Source: a virus
IMG/VR virus record: IMGVR_UViG_3300032323_001303
Span: 1-36,161 of that record
Length of the DNA: 36,161 nt
Direction: 5' to 3' (one strand)
In this document: positions 8,901 to 16,318 of the stretch, in pieces
How positions within the stretch are numbered: the first letter of the stretch is position 1
Layout: each line of letters starts with the position of its first letter
The notes under the pieces: generated by a model
What the model was told of the DNA's origin: nothing
The model's input: only the letters and a program-made list of their open reading frames with translations
Database searches by the model: none
Made by a program: the position numbers and the translations under genes

Positions 8901-9206
8901 AGAGGGTTTGGAGCGAAAATAACTACAACACAGCTAATAGCGCAAACTCATAATGGTACGACATTATTTCAAAGTACTCCATCATCTTTTGTTTCAACCA
9001 ATACTTTTTTATTGGAACTTGACTATTACCAACAATATCTATCGGTAAAAGTGAATGGTGTCGTTATCGCCAATGTTAGTGGTGGGCATAATACCGATCA
9101 ACAGGCTCAAATACATTTCTATGGTTATGCACCCGCTGGAGGAGTCGCTGGAGATCAAGCAAGAGTAGAGCTAAAACAACTCCAATATCTAATAACTCAA
9201 AATTAA
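5946..9206 (+). CDS. long tail-fibre-like virion protein with coiled coil and lectin-like tip
   Basis: 1086 residues. Seen in order: an N-terminal beta-rich domain (1-100; HNILECKDYNEIFFDVYEI, then NGKYPVEKISE) typical of a virion-attachment domain in T4-like environmental phages; a long charged coiled coil (about 130-440) with many DISKKIKNE/EKIDERF-type heptads; a glycine hinge YGGGGGTVATQY near 460; a beta-rich shaft with two similar phrases LTIVGSISASEY and VTTTGSISASNL; and a C-terminal jelly-roll-like domain (about 890-1086) with FAGFFNRSPLAWVGG, AYFWFGIWD and LSVKVNGVVIANVSGG, the last resembling LamG/concanavalin strands. Likely a trimeric fibre or whisker whose tip binds the host (inference). 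Late promoter 5 bp upstream. No intramolecular chaperone motif was recognised. Confidence 0.75.
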   Translation: MKLFGEKVKHTFTNSPHNILECKDYNEIFFDVYEIELNNGKYPVEKISEESGMPVVSIPIIVDGVEQEVSFVLTKGKENIIFLNEENKNLVNSSDLPEKSIETMEMHIDIPQVLHEDVEEVDQPLSNIQESKREILEQIDEAKKRAIKQASKIKKRKLEEANSEISEKKKALDVMLESARNSLVDEFLDISKKIKNEFISENDNRWEEIQETIDNKIEDISSSLSKSLTEDFSTSEKQFDGKIRELVKELYNSLQPKIDNDLKDIAKQIVEKVNVIENNLTGEFEKIDERFQRNLSDVEENMTEIALDMSGKVNSVKSELNEKFNKIDKNVNKSLSRVGLLDKKIDTAVYTISEEIDNKIQQVENDIEKSCNDKLELLESKNLDINDKNRKYLIDLITESKHGLIEEVRKISKQAPIEYVVEANNAKKNINQDDIVKDLEKKINFLVGDVETRLRKYVAVYGGGGGTVATQYQDGGTMNGNLTIVGSISASEYLGIPYPSENDTLDIVTSRGNITNNSIKVNTLSANSAHLTSVIEASAFVTTGGTSSDFVKGDGSLDSNTYITEEAFLSNLVLYPTTAASDIAGYSKMVVSVTDIDYDTVAVDVSTGGITGTDVFISSLISAPDLIIGEVDTINLTVIGNIKKVSGGNNKNASFHFHVYKRAASGVETLLGVSSNTATVASAIYEEYDASLLLNTSDWIDTDRLVLKLYGTLVGSGGGSSPVFNFMFGGDTPVRVLLPLPTNVQLTNYIPYVGASKDINLGTHDVTTTGSISASNLIYTTGNQNISGIKTFADNVGIGTTSPSAKLHTVSTTEQLRVGYDVSNYLSTTVNSSGVVTLNAIGASAGFSLTKPVIATEQPALSSITNNHLMTYGLSNELYAWVDLPSGFANFSSTGGSASTSVIGVSIDTGASTVSFSTARARFAGFFNRSPLAWVGGQARNIPFGSRRTRIRAIIDVVSLTGNAYFWFGIWDKTNLIVTTDEFDNRGFGAKITTTQLIAQTHNGTTLFQSTPSSFVSTNTFLLELDYYQQYLSVKVNGVVIANVSGGHNTDQQAQIHFYGYAPAGGVAGDQARVELKQLQYLITQN

Positions 9207-9215
9207 CCTCAATTT

Positions 9216-9596
9216 ATGTATAATATACAGAAAACAGAAGAACTAAAGGCGATTGAAGAAGTCAACGCTATGAACACCCATGCTGAAAATGCACTGAGAC
9301 AATTACAATCCTTTGCAAAACAAGCTTATGATGCTTTTTGGTTTGGAGAAACCAGCCCTACCGTTAAGGTAAAACTATTAGGAGAACAAGCAATACGAAT
9401 ATTTACCGACTCCGCGCAAGTGCAGGGATTTTTGGCGAGCAAGGTTGATGGATATGTGCCATTGGGTGTTCCAGAAGGATATAGCGTTTCATTTAAAGAA
9501 GATGGTAGTGCCGAAATTACTTATACGCCGCCAGTTGTTGAAGAAGTGGAAGAGGTTGTGGAGGATATTCCTTTTGTTGATGAGGAAGAGGTGTAA
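9216..9596 (+). CDS. small fibre-linked protein, function unknown
   Basis: 126 residues, 9 bp after the fibre gene and so probably cotranscribed and cotranslated with it; no own promoter motif and no Shine-Dalgarno site. Seen: a helical N-terminal third (EELKAIEEVNAMNTHAENAL), a mixed middle with WFGETSPTVKVKLLG, and a strongly acidic end (EEVEEVVEDIPFVDEEEV). Small acidic genes directly after fibre genes are often fibre assembly chaperones or tip-attached proteins, but there is no sequence support here beyond position. The homing endonuclease gene starts 13 bp after its stop. Confidence 0.55.
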   Translation: MYNIQKTEELKAIEEVNAMNTHAENALRQLQSFAKQAYDAFWFGETSPTVKVKLLGEQAIRIFTDSAQVQGFLASKVDGYVPLGVPEGYSVSFKEDGSAEITYTPPVVEEVEEVVEDIPFVDEEEV

Positions 9597-9609
9597 ATGG
9601 GAGATTTGC

Positions 9610-10365
9610 ATGGATTATAGTCGAATATATATTGAATTGATGGAGAGATCATTCGGGAGAGAATTAGAAGGATATACGGAGAAACATCACATAGTTCCGA
9701 AGTGTATGGGCGGTGACAATAAGCTAAGAAATATTGCAATTTTAACTCCCGAAGAACATTACATCGCTCATCAATTGCTAGTGAAAATCTATCCAGAAAA
9801 TAAAAAGTTAATATATGCATTGAACATGATGTCGGATCGTAACCCGCTGATTAGACGAGTGAAATCCAAGAGATATGGGTGGATTAGAAGAAAAGTATCT
9901 GAAGCTAGAATGGGATATTCACATTCCGAAGAAACTAAACGTAAAATAAGTGATTCACATAAGGGGAAGAAACTTTCAGACGAGCATATAGCAGCAATGA
10001 TAGCATCTAAAACTGGAAGTAAGATGTCCCCAAAATCTAAAGAAAATATATCACTTGGTATAATGAAAAGAACCAGAAGAGCATGGAATCATGGCTGTAA
10101 GGGGTGGCGAAATGGTATCAAACATACTGAAGAATCTAAAGAGAAATTGAGAAAATCCGCCACGGGTAAAATTACCAAAACTTTGTTAGTATATCAATTT
10201 GACATGCTAGGTAACAAAGTAGCTCGATATAACTCTGTTAGAGAGGCGACTAAAATAACAGGGATTCACCGGAAAACTTTTACCACGATTAAAGATAAGG
10301 GATTGTTGGAATATAAAAATTACCTTTGGTTTTTTGTTTATAAGCATCAAATACTAAATAAGTGA
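9610..10365 (+). CDS. HNH homing endonuclease with NUMOD repeats
   Basis: 251 residues. The start is ATG 9610, preceded by GGGAG at a plausible distance; an upstream ATG at 9597 is closed by a stop. Seen: an HNH-type nuclease core near residues 17-50 (EKHHIVPKCMGGDNKLRNI, then LTPEEHYIAHQLL); two NUMOD3-like DNA-binding repeats (SEETKRKISDSHKGKKLS near 100; TEESKEKLRKSATGKI near 175); and a NUMOD1-like helix-turn-helix (VYQFDMLGNKVARYNSVREA, ending IHRKTFTTIKDKG). This is the layout of free-standing phage homing endonucleases such as Mob/SegB-type genes. It sits between the fibre-linked gene and the prohead protease, is collinear with them and probably spreads by cleaving homologous sites in uninfected relatives. 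Confidence 0.88.
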   Translation: MDYSRIYIELMERSFGRELEGYTEKHHIVPKCMGGDNKLRNIAILTPEEHYIAHQLLVKIYPENKKLIYALNMMSDRNPLIRRVKSKRYGWIRRKVSEARMGYSHSEETKRKISDSHKGKKLSDEHIAAMIASKTGSKMSPKSKENISLGIMKRTRRAWNHGCKGWRNGIKHTEESKEKLRKSATGKITKTLLVYQFDMLGNKVARYNSVREATKITGIHRKTFTTIKDKGLLEYKNYLWFFVYKHQILNK

Positions 10366-10366
10366 T

Positions 10367-11041
10367 ATGGGAATGCTCAAACTTAAATTAATGTATCCTG
10401 ACACCAACATCTTTGATGGTATGGAGATTGTTGAGGAACAGAATAAACTCGGGGGCGGTAATACACTATACATCCAAGGGCCATATACAGGAGTGGCGAA
10501 GAACAAGAACAAACGAGTGTATCCAAAAGATGAGCTTGATCGTGATGTGAACCGTTACATCAATGAGATGGTTAAGACCAATAGATCATTGGGAGAACTC
10601 AATCATAGTCAAACCGCTGAAGTCAACCCTGAAAGAGCGTGTCACATGATCACCAGTTTAACAGAGGATAATGGCACATGGTATGGTAAATCTAAAATTC
10701 TCACAGGGGAAGGTATGACATGTGGAAATCTTGTAAAGGGACTTATTAACAACGGTGTTTCTCTTGGAGTGAGCACAAGAAGTCTTGGAACACTTGAAGA
10801 ATCCAGTGATCACAACATTGTTAGAAATCTGCATATTGTGGCGTGGGATTGTGTAGCAGACCCAAGTTTTCCTACCGCATTTGTTGATGGAATTTTGGAG
10901 AGTAAAACATTTTCAGTTGATACCAGCGGATCTTATGAAGAACTTTACGAGGATTTTGAACAACGATTGAAAACACTCCCGAGAAAAGATGTGGATCAAT
11001 ATCTCCGCGAACAGATCATCAAATTTATTTCTGCAATCTAA
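10367..11041 (+). CDS. 21: prohead core protease (T4 gp21-like)
   Basis: 224 residues. Processes scaffold and capsid proteins after prohead assembly and then digests itself out. Seen: the catalytic His in SLGELNH (H80), a Ser-containing strand GVSLGVSTRSLG with S136 as likely nucleophile, and the WDCVADPSFPTAFV block near 160, all standard for the gp21 serine-protease family. Start ATG 10367 directly follows the homing endonuclease stop (TGATATG spacing); MGML and a later Met are alternatives. It is followed by the small core-like gene, the gp22 scaffold and gp23, the standard T4 order. A predicted target in gp23 is Ile-Gln-Glu at residues 55-57. Confidence 0.92.
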   Translation: MGMLKLKLMYPDTNIFDGMEIVEEQNKLGGGNTLYIQGPYTGVAKNKNKRVYPKDELDRDVNRYINEMVKTNRSLGELNHSQTAEVNPERACHMITSLTEDNGTWYGKSKILTGEGMTCGNLVKGLINNGVSLGVSTRSLGTLEESSDHNIVRNLHIVAWDCVADPSFPTAFVDGILESKTFSVDTSGSYEELYEDFEQRLKTLPRKDVDQYLREQIIKFISAI

Positions 11042-11045
11042 ATAA
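11038..11045 (+). promoter_or_regulatory. late-type promoter motif, core-like gene
   Basis: CTAAATAA, 4 bp before ATG 11050; its TAA (11039-11041) is also the stop codon of gp21. Confidence 0.65.
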
Positions 11046-11049
11046 CAGT

Positions 11050-11427
11050 ATGAAAATCTCCAAGGAAGTTAATGACAAGGGTAAAGCGGCATTTGAGAAA
11101 AAATCAAATGTAAAGAATCGTGGAAAGATGCCACCTCCCGGTAAAGCACATGCCAAGAAAAAAGGCAAGGGGTCATATGATCGTAAGAATGCATTTGAGG
11201 AAGATGAGGAAGGAAAAGATTGCTGGAAAGGTTACAAGAAAAAAGGAACTAAGAAGAAGGGCGGAAAAACCGTAAACAATTGTGTGAAAGAAAACACGGA
11301 AATCCAAGCATTTGTGGAAGCCATTATCAATGAGGAACCTTCCAAGGCATTTGATCATCTTAAAAAAGCGGCGGAACTCAAATTGCAAAGTCGCATTGAA
11401 TCGGAGATGGATAAGCCAATTTTCTAA
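11050..11427 (+). CDS. small basic prohead-core-like protein
   Basis: 125 residues, strongly basic N-terminal half. Seen: Lys/Gly-rich N-terminus (KAHAKKKGKGSYDRKNAF), a Cys-containing motif DCWKGYKKKGTKKKGGK followed by VNNCVKE, and a C-terminal helix (IQAFVEAIINEEPSKAFDHL) ending in a charged helix and DKPIF. The position between gp21 and gp22 is that of T4 gp67/gp68 prohead core proteins, and the C-terminal helix with final F is compatible with a core or prohead-lining protein; the two Cys within the K-rich motif recur in T4-like marine phages. Assignment rests mainly on synteny. Confidence 0.6.
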   Translation: MKISKEVNDKGKAAFEKKSNVKNRGKMPPPGKAHAKKKGKGSYDRKNAFEEDEEGKDCWKGYKKKGTKKKGGKTVNNCVKENTEIQAFVEAIINEEPSKAFDHLKKAAELKLQSRIESEMDKPIF

Positions 11428-11444
11428 TTTTTTAAACGTCTCTG

Positions 11445-11452
11445 CTAAATAA
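11445..11452 (+). promoter_or_regulatory. late-type promoter motif, scaffold gene
   Basis: CTAAATAA, 4 bp before ATG 11457. Confidence 0.65.
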
Positions 11453-11456
11453 CATT

Positions 11457-12329
11457 ATGAAGAAAAATTTGAAGAGTCTTTTCAGCGAGGATGTCCAAAA
11501 AATCCTTAGTGATGACACCCTAACAGCCATCGAGGAAGCCATTGAAGCTAAGGTCAAACTTGCTGAAGATGCTGCCCTTGCTGCTCAAGATGAGGTATAT
11601 GCTGTGAAACTCAAAGCCCTTGTGGAAGCCATTGACAAGGATCATACCAAAAAGATGAAGCGCATTCTGGAAAAGGATGATAAAGCCAAATCTGCGAAGC
11701 TTCTCTCTCTTGTTAAGAAGTATGAGAGATCACAGGGTCAAGATCTCAAGAAATTCAAGAAATCCATCGTGGAATCTGTCGGTGCTTTCCTTGATGAATT
11801 TATCAATGAATCCATCTCCAAGGATGATCTGACACAAGCTGTCAAGAACAAGTCCGCTTATAATGTTTTGGAAAATCTCCGCAAGGTTCTTGCTGTTGAT
11901 TCCACTCTGATGAAAGAGTCCATCACTTCTGCCATTCTTGATGGTAAACAAGAGTATGACACTCTCAAGGAATCTCACATCAAGCTCCAGAAGCAATTCA
12001 AGCTTCTCAAGGAACAAAAGGATGAGGCTGATAAGAAAGTCTTCCTTGAAAGCAAATGTGCCAAGTTTCCCGAAACCAAGAGAAATTTCATCACCAAGGC
12101 TCTTGGTGACAAGTCTCTCAAATTCATCCAAGAGAACTTTGATTACTCTATTCGTCTCTTTGATAAACAAGAGAAGAAGCAACTTCAAAATCTTAAGGAG
12201 GATGCCATCAAAGAGCGTCCCATGAAGCCGGATTTTGTGAAAGAACAAAAAATTCTAACGGAAAAGCTAAATAAAGAAGATGACGCTATCAGCCCCTATC
12301 TCCAAGAGATGGATAAGATGCGCTTCTAA
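11457..12329 (+). CDS. 22: prohead scaffolding core protein (T4 gp22-like)
   Basis: 290 residues, T4 gp22 being of similar size. Forms the internal core around which gp23 assembles and is degraded by gp21. Seen: almost entirely alpha-helical and charged; helical repeats AAIDKDHTKK-like near residue 58, a conserved segment FLDEFINESISKDDLTQAVKNK near 115 (read in two parts), LESKCAKFPETKRNFI near 200, and a C-terminus DAISPYLQEMDKMRF characteristic of gp22 proteins of T4-like phages. Several (L/I)-x-E sites for gp21 are present. It is followed by a 66-bp gap with a hairpin and then the capsid gene. Confidence 0.88.
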   Translation: MKKNLKSLFSEDVQKILSDDTLTAIEEAIEAKVKLAEDAALAAQDEVYAVKLKALVEAIDKDHTKKMKRILEKDDKAKSAKLLSLVKKYERSQGQDLKKFKKSIVESVGAFLDEFINESISKDDLTQAVKNKSAYNVLENLRKVLAVDSTLMKESITSAILDGKQEYDTLKESHIKLQKQFKLLKEQKDEADKKVFLESKCAKFPETKRNFITKALGDKSLKFIQENFDYSIRLFDKQEKKQLQNLKEDAIKERPMKPDFVKEQKILTEKLNKEDDAISPYLQEMDKMRF

Positions 12330-12350
12330 TAAAAATTTCCCAGCACTATG

Positions 12351-12366
12351 AGGGATAACAATCCCT
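12351..12366 (+). other. perfect hairpin in the leader of the capsid gene
   Basis: AGGGAT, loop AACA, ATCCCT: a 6-bp perfect stem with a tetraloop 30 bp before the gp23 ATG, in a gene-free gap of 66 bp. No T-run follows, so it is not a normal terminator. Possibly an mRNA-stabilising or processing element for the capsid message. Confidence 0.5.
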
Positions 12367-12395
12367 GAACAAAAGAAATAGAAAGTCAAATACAT

Positions 12396-13850
12396 ATGAA
12401 TATCCCACAAACACAAGTCAACGACGGTAGCGTGAATAGCATTGTCAAGAAATGGTCTAAACTTCTGGATTATAGCTCTGATTCTGTCAAAGCCATTCAG
12501 AATGAACACGTTTACAAGGCAACTGCCATGCTCCTCGAAAACCAAGAAAAATGGTGTATCCAAGAATCGAACGTAGCCAGCACTGGCGGTGTTTTCGGCG
12601 CAACTCAAACCATTGGTTCGGGTATCGCTAACACCGACTCTTATGCTTCCGGCGATGCTCGCCTTCCGAAGATCCTTATTCCAATGATTAGACGCACTTT
12701 CCCAGAATTGATCTCCAATGAGATCGTTGGTGTTCAGCCAATGGGTGGACCAGTTGGTCTTGCTTTTGCCCTTCGTTATGCCTATCAAGGTGAAACGCTT
12801 GGCACTGGTATTGACGGTAAGACTGTTCCAGTTCCCGGCGCAAATCCTCGTGCAAACGGTTCAACCGATTACACAGGCAATGCAGGACTCCCCAACGACG
12901 AAATGGGTTATCAACTTCTGGATACACGTTTCACTGGTGCTTCTTCAGCATTCCTCTCTGGTCATGCCGAGTGGACATTCGCTGACCAAGACCGTGGTGT
13001 TGCAGAACTTCTTGCTAATTACGAACTGACCGGAAACATCCCTCAGATCGAGCTTAAGTTTGAAAAGACCGCTGTTGAAGCCGGAACTCGCCGCCTCGCT
13101 ACCCGCTGGGCTGTTGAACTGGAGCAAGACATCAAAAACATGAACGGTATTGATATCGACGGAGAACTCACCAACGCTATGTCGTATGAGATCCAAGCCG
13201 AAATCGACCGTGAAGTTGTGATGCGTATGATTCAAACCGCGTTTAACGCTGGTTTTGGTGCTGGATACTCCATCTGGAGTCCAGTAAGTGCTGATGGTCG
13301 CTGGACTGCGGAGCGTAATATCACATTCTATCAACGTCTTATCATCGAGGCTGGTCGTATGGCCGCTCGTAACCGTAGGGGTGCTGCTAACTTTGTTATC
13401 GCTACTCCTCGCGTTTGCTCTATCCTCGAAATGCTTCCCGATTTCAAAACCTTTGAAATCACTGGAACTGTTTCGACCACTGGAGTTGGTATTGCGAAGG
13501 TTGGAACTGTCGGTAGCCGCTTCACGGTATATCGTGATACTCGGACTGAAGTTCAGAATTCCGCGCTCTACTCGCCTAACTACTACACTGGTCAAACCAG
13601 CGGAGTTGAATACGCGCTGTTGGGCTACAAGGGTTCTGAATACTACGATACGGGAATCATATACTGTCCGTATATTCCGATTATGGTTCAAAGAACCATC
13701 GGACCCCAGGATTTTGCGCCAAGAGTAGGCTTAATGACTCGCTATGGAATTGTGAATAACATTTTCGGTGCGAATCTTTACTACCATCTCATTATCGTTA
13801 AAGGTCTTGGAACGGCATTCGTGCCGGGCAGTGTATCCACCTACCTCTAA
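12396..13850 (+). CDS. 23: major capsid protein (T4 gp23-like)
   Basis: 484 residues, slightly shorter than T4 gp23 (521). Forms the hexamers of the shell. Seen: N-terminal delta region with WCIQESNV, where cleavage by gp21 is predicted after IQE (E57); FGATQTIGSG-like start of mature chain near 69; IPMIRRTFPELISNEIVGVQPM near 106-127 (in two parts); the central RWAVELEQDIKNMNGIDID; MIQTAFNAGFGAG; RGAANFVIATPRV; and the C-terminal FAPRVGLMTRYG, all landmarks of gp23. Start ATG 12396 is preceded by a weak late-like TCAAATAC and no Shine-Dalgarno site. Codon use looks more GC-rich and translationally optimised than in neighbours. A terminator follows. Confidence 0.97.
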   Translation: MNIPQTQVNDGSVNSIVKKWSKLLDYSSDSVKAIQNEHVYKATAMLLENQEKWCIQESNVASTGGVFGATQTIGSGIANTDSYASGDARLPKILIPMIRRTFPELISNEIVGVQPMGGPVGLAFALRYAYQGETLGTGIDGKTVPVPGANPRANGSTDYTGNAGLPNDEMGYQLLDTRFTGASSAFLSGHAEWTFADQDRGVAELLANYELTGNIPQIELKFEKTAVEAGTRRLATRWAVELEQDIKNMNGIDIDGELTNAMSYEIQAEIDREVVMRMIQTAFNAGFGAGYSIWSPVSADGRWTAERNITFYQRLIIEAGRMAARNRRGAANFVIATPRVCSILEMLPDFKTFEITGTVSTTGVGIAKVGTVGSRFTVYRDTRTEVQNSALYSPNYYTGQTSGVEYALLGYKGSEYYDTGIIYCPYIPIMVQRTIGPQDFAPRVGLMTRYGIVNNIFGANLYYHLIIVKGLGTAFVPGSVSTYL

Positions 13851-13883
13851 CTCATTGTAAATCAATCAGTTACGTCAAATCTG

Positions 13884-13918
13884 AAACCCGAAGGAACCGA
13901 AGATCCTTCGGGTTTCCT
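13884..13918 (+). terminator. intrinsic terminator after capsid gene
   Basis: 12-bp perfect stem (AAACCCGAAGGA with TCCTTCGGGTTT, loop ACCGAAGA) then a short T/C-rich tail. It lies between the converging gp23 gene and the reverse-strand homing endonuclease, and could end both transcripts because the stem has A and T flanks. Confidence 0.85.
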
Positions 13919-13921
13919 CGT

Positions 13922-15799
13922 CTATAGATGTAGTGATAATTTACAATTCCCACAATCCCAAATTTTACAATAACCATTTAATTTCATATTATCCGATTCT
14001 GTTAATTCGTCTTCATAATGTTTGAGTATATTTTTTAACTTATGTTTCTGAAATCTCATCCTTGAGTATCTTATACCTTCGTTTCGGGTAAAGTAGTAAA
14101 AATTAGGAGCGGTTATGGACATATCAGAAAATCCAGCCAACCGATAAACATCCCCATTTGAATATCTCCTATCAGCATAGGTCAAAATATTTTTAGGATT
14201 TTTCAACTTTATGAAATGTTTAATCAATTTTTGAAATCCTCCAATAATTGAAGTATTGAGAACACACGAAAATCTTAAAATTTCCCACTCAAAATTTTTA
14301 TCAAATCTACTTTTACCCATTGTCAATAATGACACCAATTGATCTTTGTAGTAAAGTCCTAAATTGGTAGAAGATGGACATGATCCTTGTAAATGCGTAT
14401 CAGTTAAGAACATATCTTTATCATGTTTATTCACGATCTTGATTTGGCATTTTCTGGCGTATATTCGATTATTAGATAATCCTAATTTATGAGAAATTAT
14501 TGATTCCCATATATTTCTTTTGTTTCTCCACTCGTCTTCAAATACGTGTAACAATTGAATATTATTGTCCTCACAACCTTCTGTTTTTCCTATATGATAT
14601 TTATCTGTTTTGTTTTTAGCATCGGAGTGATGATACAATCCATTAAGTTCTATTGCTAAATTGTGAGAAGGTATTAAAATGTCCAATTCCAATCCATCTA
14701 AAATATTTTTATCGTTCTTGATGAAATCAACCCCCAATGTTGAAATATATTCTCTAAGTTCTCCCTCAATTTTAGAAAGGCTACCAGCACAAGTTGGGCA
14801 TCGCTGTTCAAGATTAATTAGATTCCCCGCGCAAATAGTCCAAGCCCCATGAATAGGACAAATGACCTCCAATTTAGATTTATTATTGACATATTCTTGA
14901 TCAGGAATTATATAATCATATTTCAACTTCTTGCGAATTTCTTCAAGCGTTAGTTTCTTCTTACCGGAACATGTTAAACAACCCTGATTTTTTGTTATTA
15001 ATTGTTTGGGGGTTTTTAAAAATTCTCCATGTTTGGGGCAAATTACTATACCTTTAGTGTTACTATCCACAAAATTAAATTTTGATAGATCATATAATCC
15101 ACCATATAATTCTTCTACCTCTTGTAAAAATTGTTCTTTTGTTCTACCAATAAAATTGTTCCTATTTTTTGAGCATTTGGGACATCCATATCCCCTCATG
15201 TGATTGGCATAATTGATTTCAAAATCTCCATGTTCAGAACACATTACAACCGATTTCTCCAATTTGCCAGAGTATGTAAATTTGGAATAATCATACCTCC
15301 CACCATGAATGTTTTTAAATTTTTCTAAACATGTTGAGGAATTTTGTTGAATTTTACTATTACGATATTCCTCAGTTTTGGTATAGGATTCTTGTCCATA
15401 TTTTTCAAGGGATGTTGATTTAATTTTTTCCTTTGTTTCTTTCAATTGGAATACATTTTCAACCCCGTATTTTTCCAAATTATTATTTTTTCTAATTTCG
15501 TATGCATCCTTGGCATTTTCCATGGAACATTTTTTGCAACAATATTTTGAAAATTTCTTCTGATTGGGATCAAATTTATTATTTTGCCCACACACGCATT
15601 TAGGGTGTTGTGTGATGTCATTCAAAAAACAATACACCATTAGAGATACTGGACTTGCCAATGTCTCATCCATGGAATTTTTAATCATATTAAAATTATC
15701 TTCTCCAATCAATACTTTCAGGTTCTTATCCTTAAAATATTTCAGACTTCCTTTCCATTTTTGATCGGAATGGGTTTTGATTACGTTCTTCAGTTCCAT
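13922..15799 (-). CDS. Vsr-like (EDxHD-type) homing endonuclease with zinc-ribbon repeats
   Basis: 625 residues. Seen: an N-terminal Cys cluster (CVCGQNN ... KYCCKKCSME, residues 70-95); short repeated phrases NNLEKYGVENVFQ and STSLEKYGQESYT typical of phage endonuclease DNA-binding tandem repeats; three DUF723-like units (HGGRYDYSKFTYSG...VVMCSEHGDFEI...GCPKCS, then LYGGLYDLSKFNF...VICPKHGEF...GCLTCS, and VICPIHGAW...RCPTC); a Vsr-like nuclease domain near 345-430 (GLELDILIPSHNLAIELNGL, then LLHVFEDEWRNKR); and a C-terminal domain (HLQGSCPSS, ADRRYSNGDVYRLAGF). Such proteins are free-standing homing endonucleases, also found next to split inteins. It has its own early-type promoter and is inverted relative to the capsid operon. 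Confidence 0.85.
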   Translation of the reverse strand: MELKNVIKTHSDQKWKGSLKYFKDKNLKVLIGEDNFNMIKNSMDETLASPVSLMVYCFLNDITQHPKCVCGQNNKFDPNQKKFSKYCCKKCSMENAKDAYEIRKNNNLEKYGVENVFQLKETKEKIKSTSLEKYGQESYTKTEEYRNSKIQQNSSTCLEKFKNIHGGRYDYSKFTYSGKLEKSVVMCSEHGDFEINYANHMRGYGCPKCSKNRNNFIGRTKEQFLQEVEELYGGLYDLSKFNFVDSNTKGIVICPKHGEFLKTPKQLITKNQGCLTCSGKKKLTLEEIRKKLKYDYIIPDQEYVNNKSKLEVICPIHGAWTICAGNLINLEQRCPTCAGSLSKIEGELREYISTLGVDFIKNDKNILDGLELDILIPSHNLAIELNGLYHHSDAKNKTDKYHIGKTEGCEDNNIQLLHVFEDEWRNKRNIWESIISHKLGLSNNRIYARKCQIKIVNKHDKDMFLTDTHLQGSCPSSTNLGLYYKDQLVSLLTMGKSRFDKNFEWEILRFSCVLNTSIIGGFQKLIKHFIKLKNPKNILTYADRRYSNGDVYRLAGFSDMSITAPNFYYFTRNEGIRYSRMRFQKHKLKNILKHYEDELTESDNMKLNGYCKIWDCGNCKLSLHL

Positions 15800-15833
15800 A
15801 ATAGTATTATACTATTTAGATTGGAAATGTCAA
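15800..15833 (-). promoter_or_regulatory. early-type promoter with leaderless geometry, homing endonuclease
   Basis: Reverse strand: TTGACA (15833-15828), 16 bp, TATAAT (15811-15806), 6 bp, ATG at 15799. Both hexamers are perfect sigma70 consensus. Transcription should start at about the ATG. Confidence 0.85.
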
Positions 15834-15858
15834 CAAGTAAATTTATTTCCCTCCCCGA

Positions 15859-15866
15859 CTAAATAA
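15859..15866 (+). promoter_or_regulatory. late-type promoter motif
   Basis: CTAAATAA, 4 bp before ATG 15871; divergent from the early promoter of the homing endonuclease. Confidence 0.65.
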
Positions 15867-15870
15867 TAAC

Positions 15871-16245
15871 ATGCCTCAGATCTACACATTCTCCACAACC
15901 CTCCTCTCCGCTGTAAAGACAGGAACTCCCAACCTCGTAACCACCGCTCTATCAGCGTCAGGAGTCAACACCATCTCTCTTTCCACGAATGATGTGGGTA
16001 TTTCCTTCACACCGAATACCACACTCACGGGAACGCTCTGTTCAACCACCGTCCAAGGATCAGTCTTCCGAATTGACACCTCCTATCACCAAGCCAATAA
16101 TCAAATGGTTCTCCTCAAGAGCAATGGCAGCGGAACCATCTTCCAATACGCCTCTGGTGGTTCTGTGGGCGTTGCGCTCTCCGCTAATTACACGGACTTC
16201 ACTACCAGCGATACCCGCCGCAAATGGCATCTGGGATATCGTTAA
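15871..16245 (+). CDS. small Ser/Thr-rich virion-like protein
   Basis: 124 residues, no signal peptide. Seen: beta-rich composition dominated by Ser, Thr, Gly and Asn (TTALSASGVNTISL, SVGVALSANYTDF) and a positively charged end (DTRRKWHLGYR), as in small decoration or tail-associated proteins. It has a private late promoter and is followed by a strong terminator, forming a monocistronic late unit next to the capsid operon, which suits an abundant virion protein such as a capsid decoration protein (inference). No family recognised. Confidence 0.6.
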   Translation: MPQIYTFSTTLLSAVKTGTPNLVTTALSASGVNTISLSTNDVGISFTPNTTLTGTLCSTTVQGSVFRIDTSYHQANNQMVLLKSNGSGTIFQYASGGSVGVALSANYTDFTTSDTRRKWHLGYR

Positions 16246-16269
16246 TAATATTTGTAGGGCGACCTAATA

Positions 16270-16307
16270 AAAAAGTCAGGGATTTTTAGTCCTTGACTTT
16301 TTTTCGT
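16270..16307 (+). terminator. strong intrinsic terminator
   Basis: 13-bp stem AAAAAGTCAGGGA with TCCTTGACTTTTT (one G-U pair), loop TTTTTAG, then a T-run. Ends the 15871 unit. Confidence 0.9.
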
Positions 16308-16318
16308 TTTATGGTTTA

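Noticed and set aside
11730-12248. 172-codon frame antisense to the scaffold gene
   Set aside because: Low-complexity Leu/Ile-rich shadow of a charged coiled coil; no start context.
12945-13691. Long open frame (248 codons) antisense to the capsid gene
   Set aside because: It mirrors codon bias of gp23, has no promoter motif and resembles no protein; it is a shadow.
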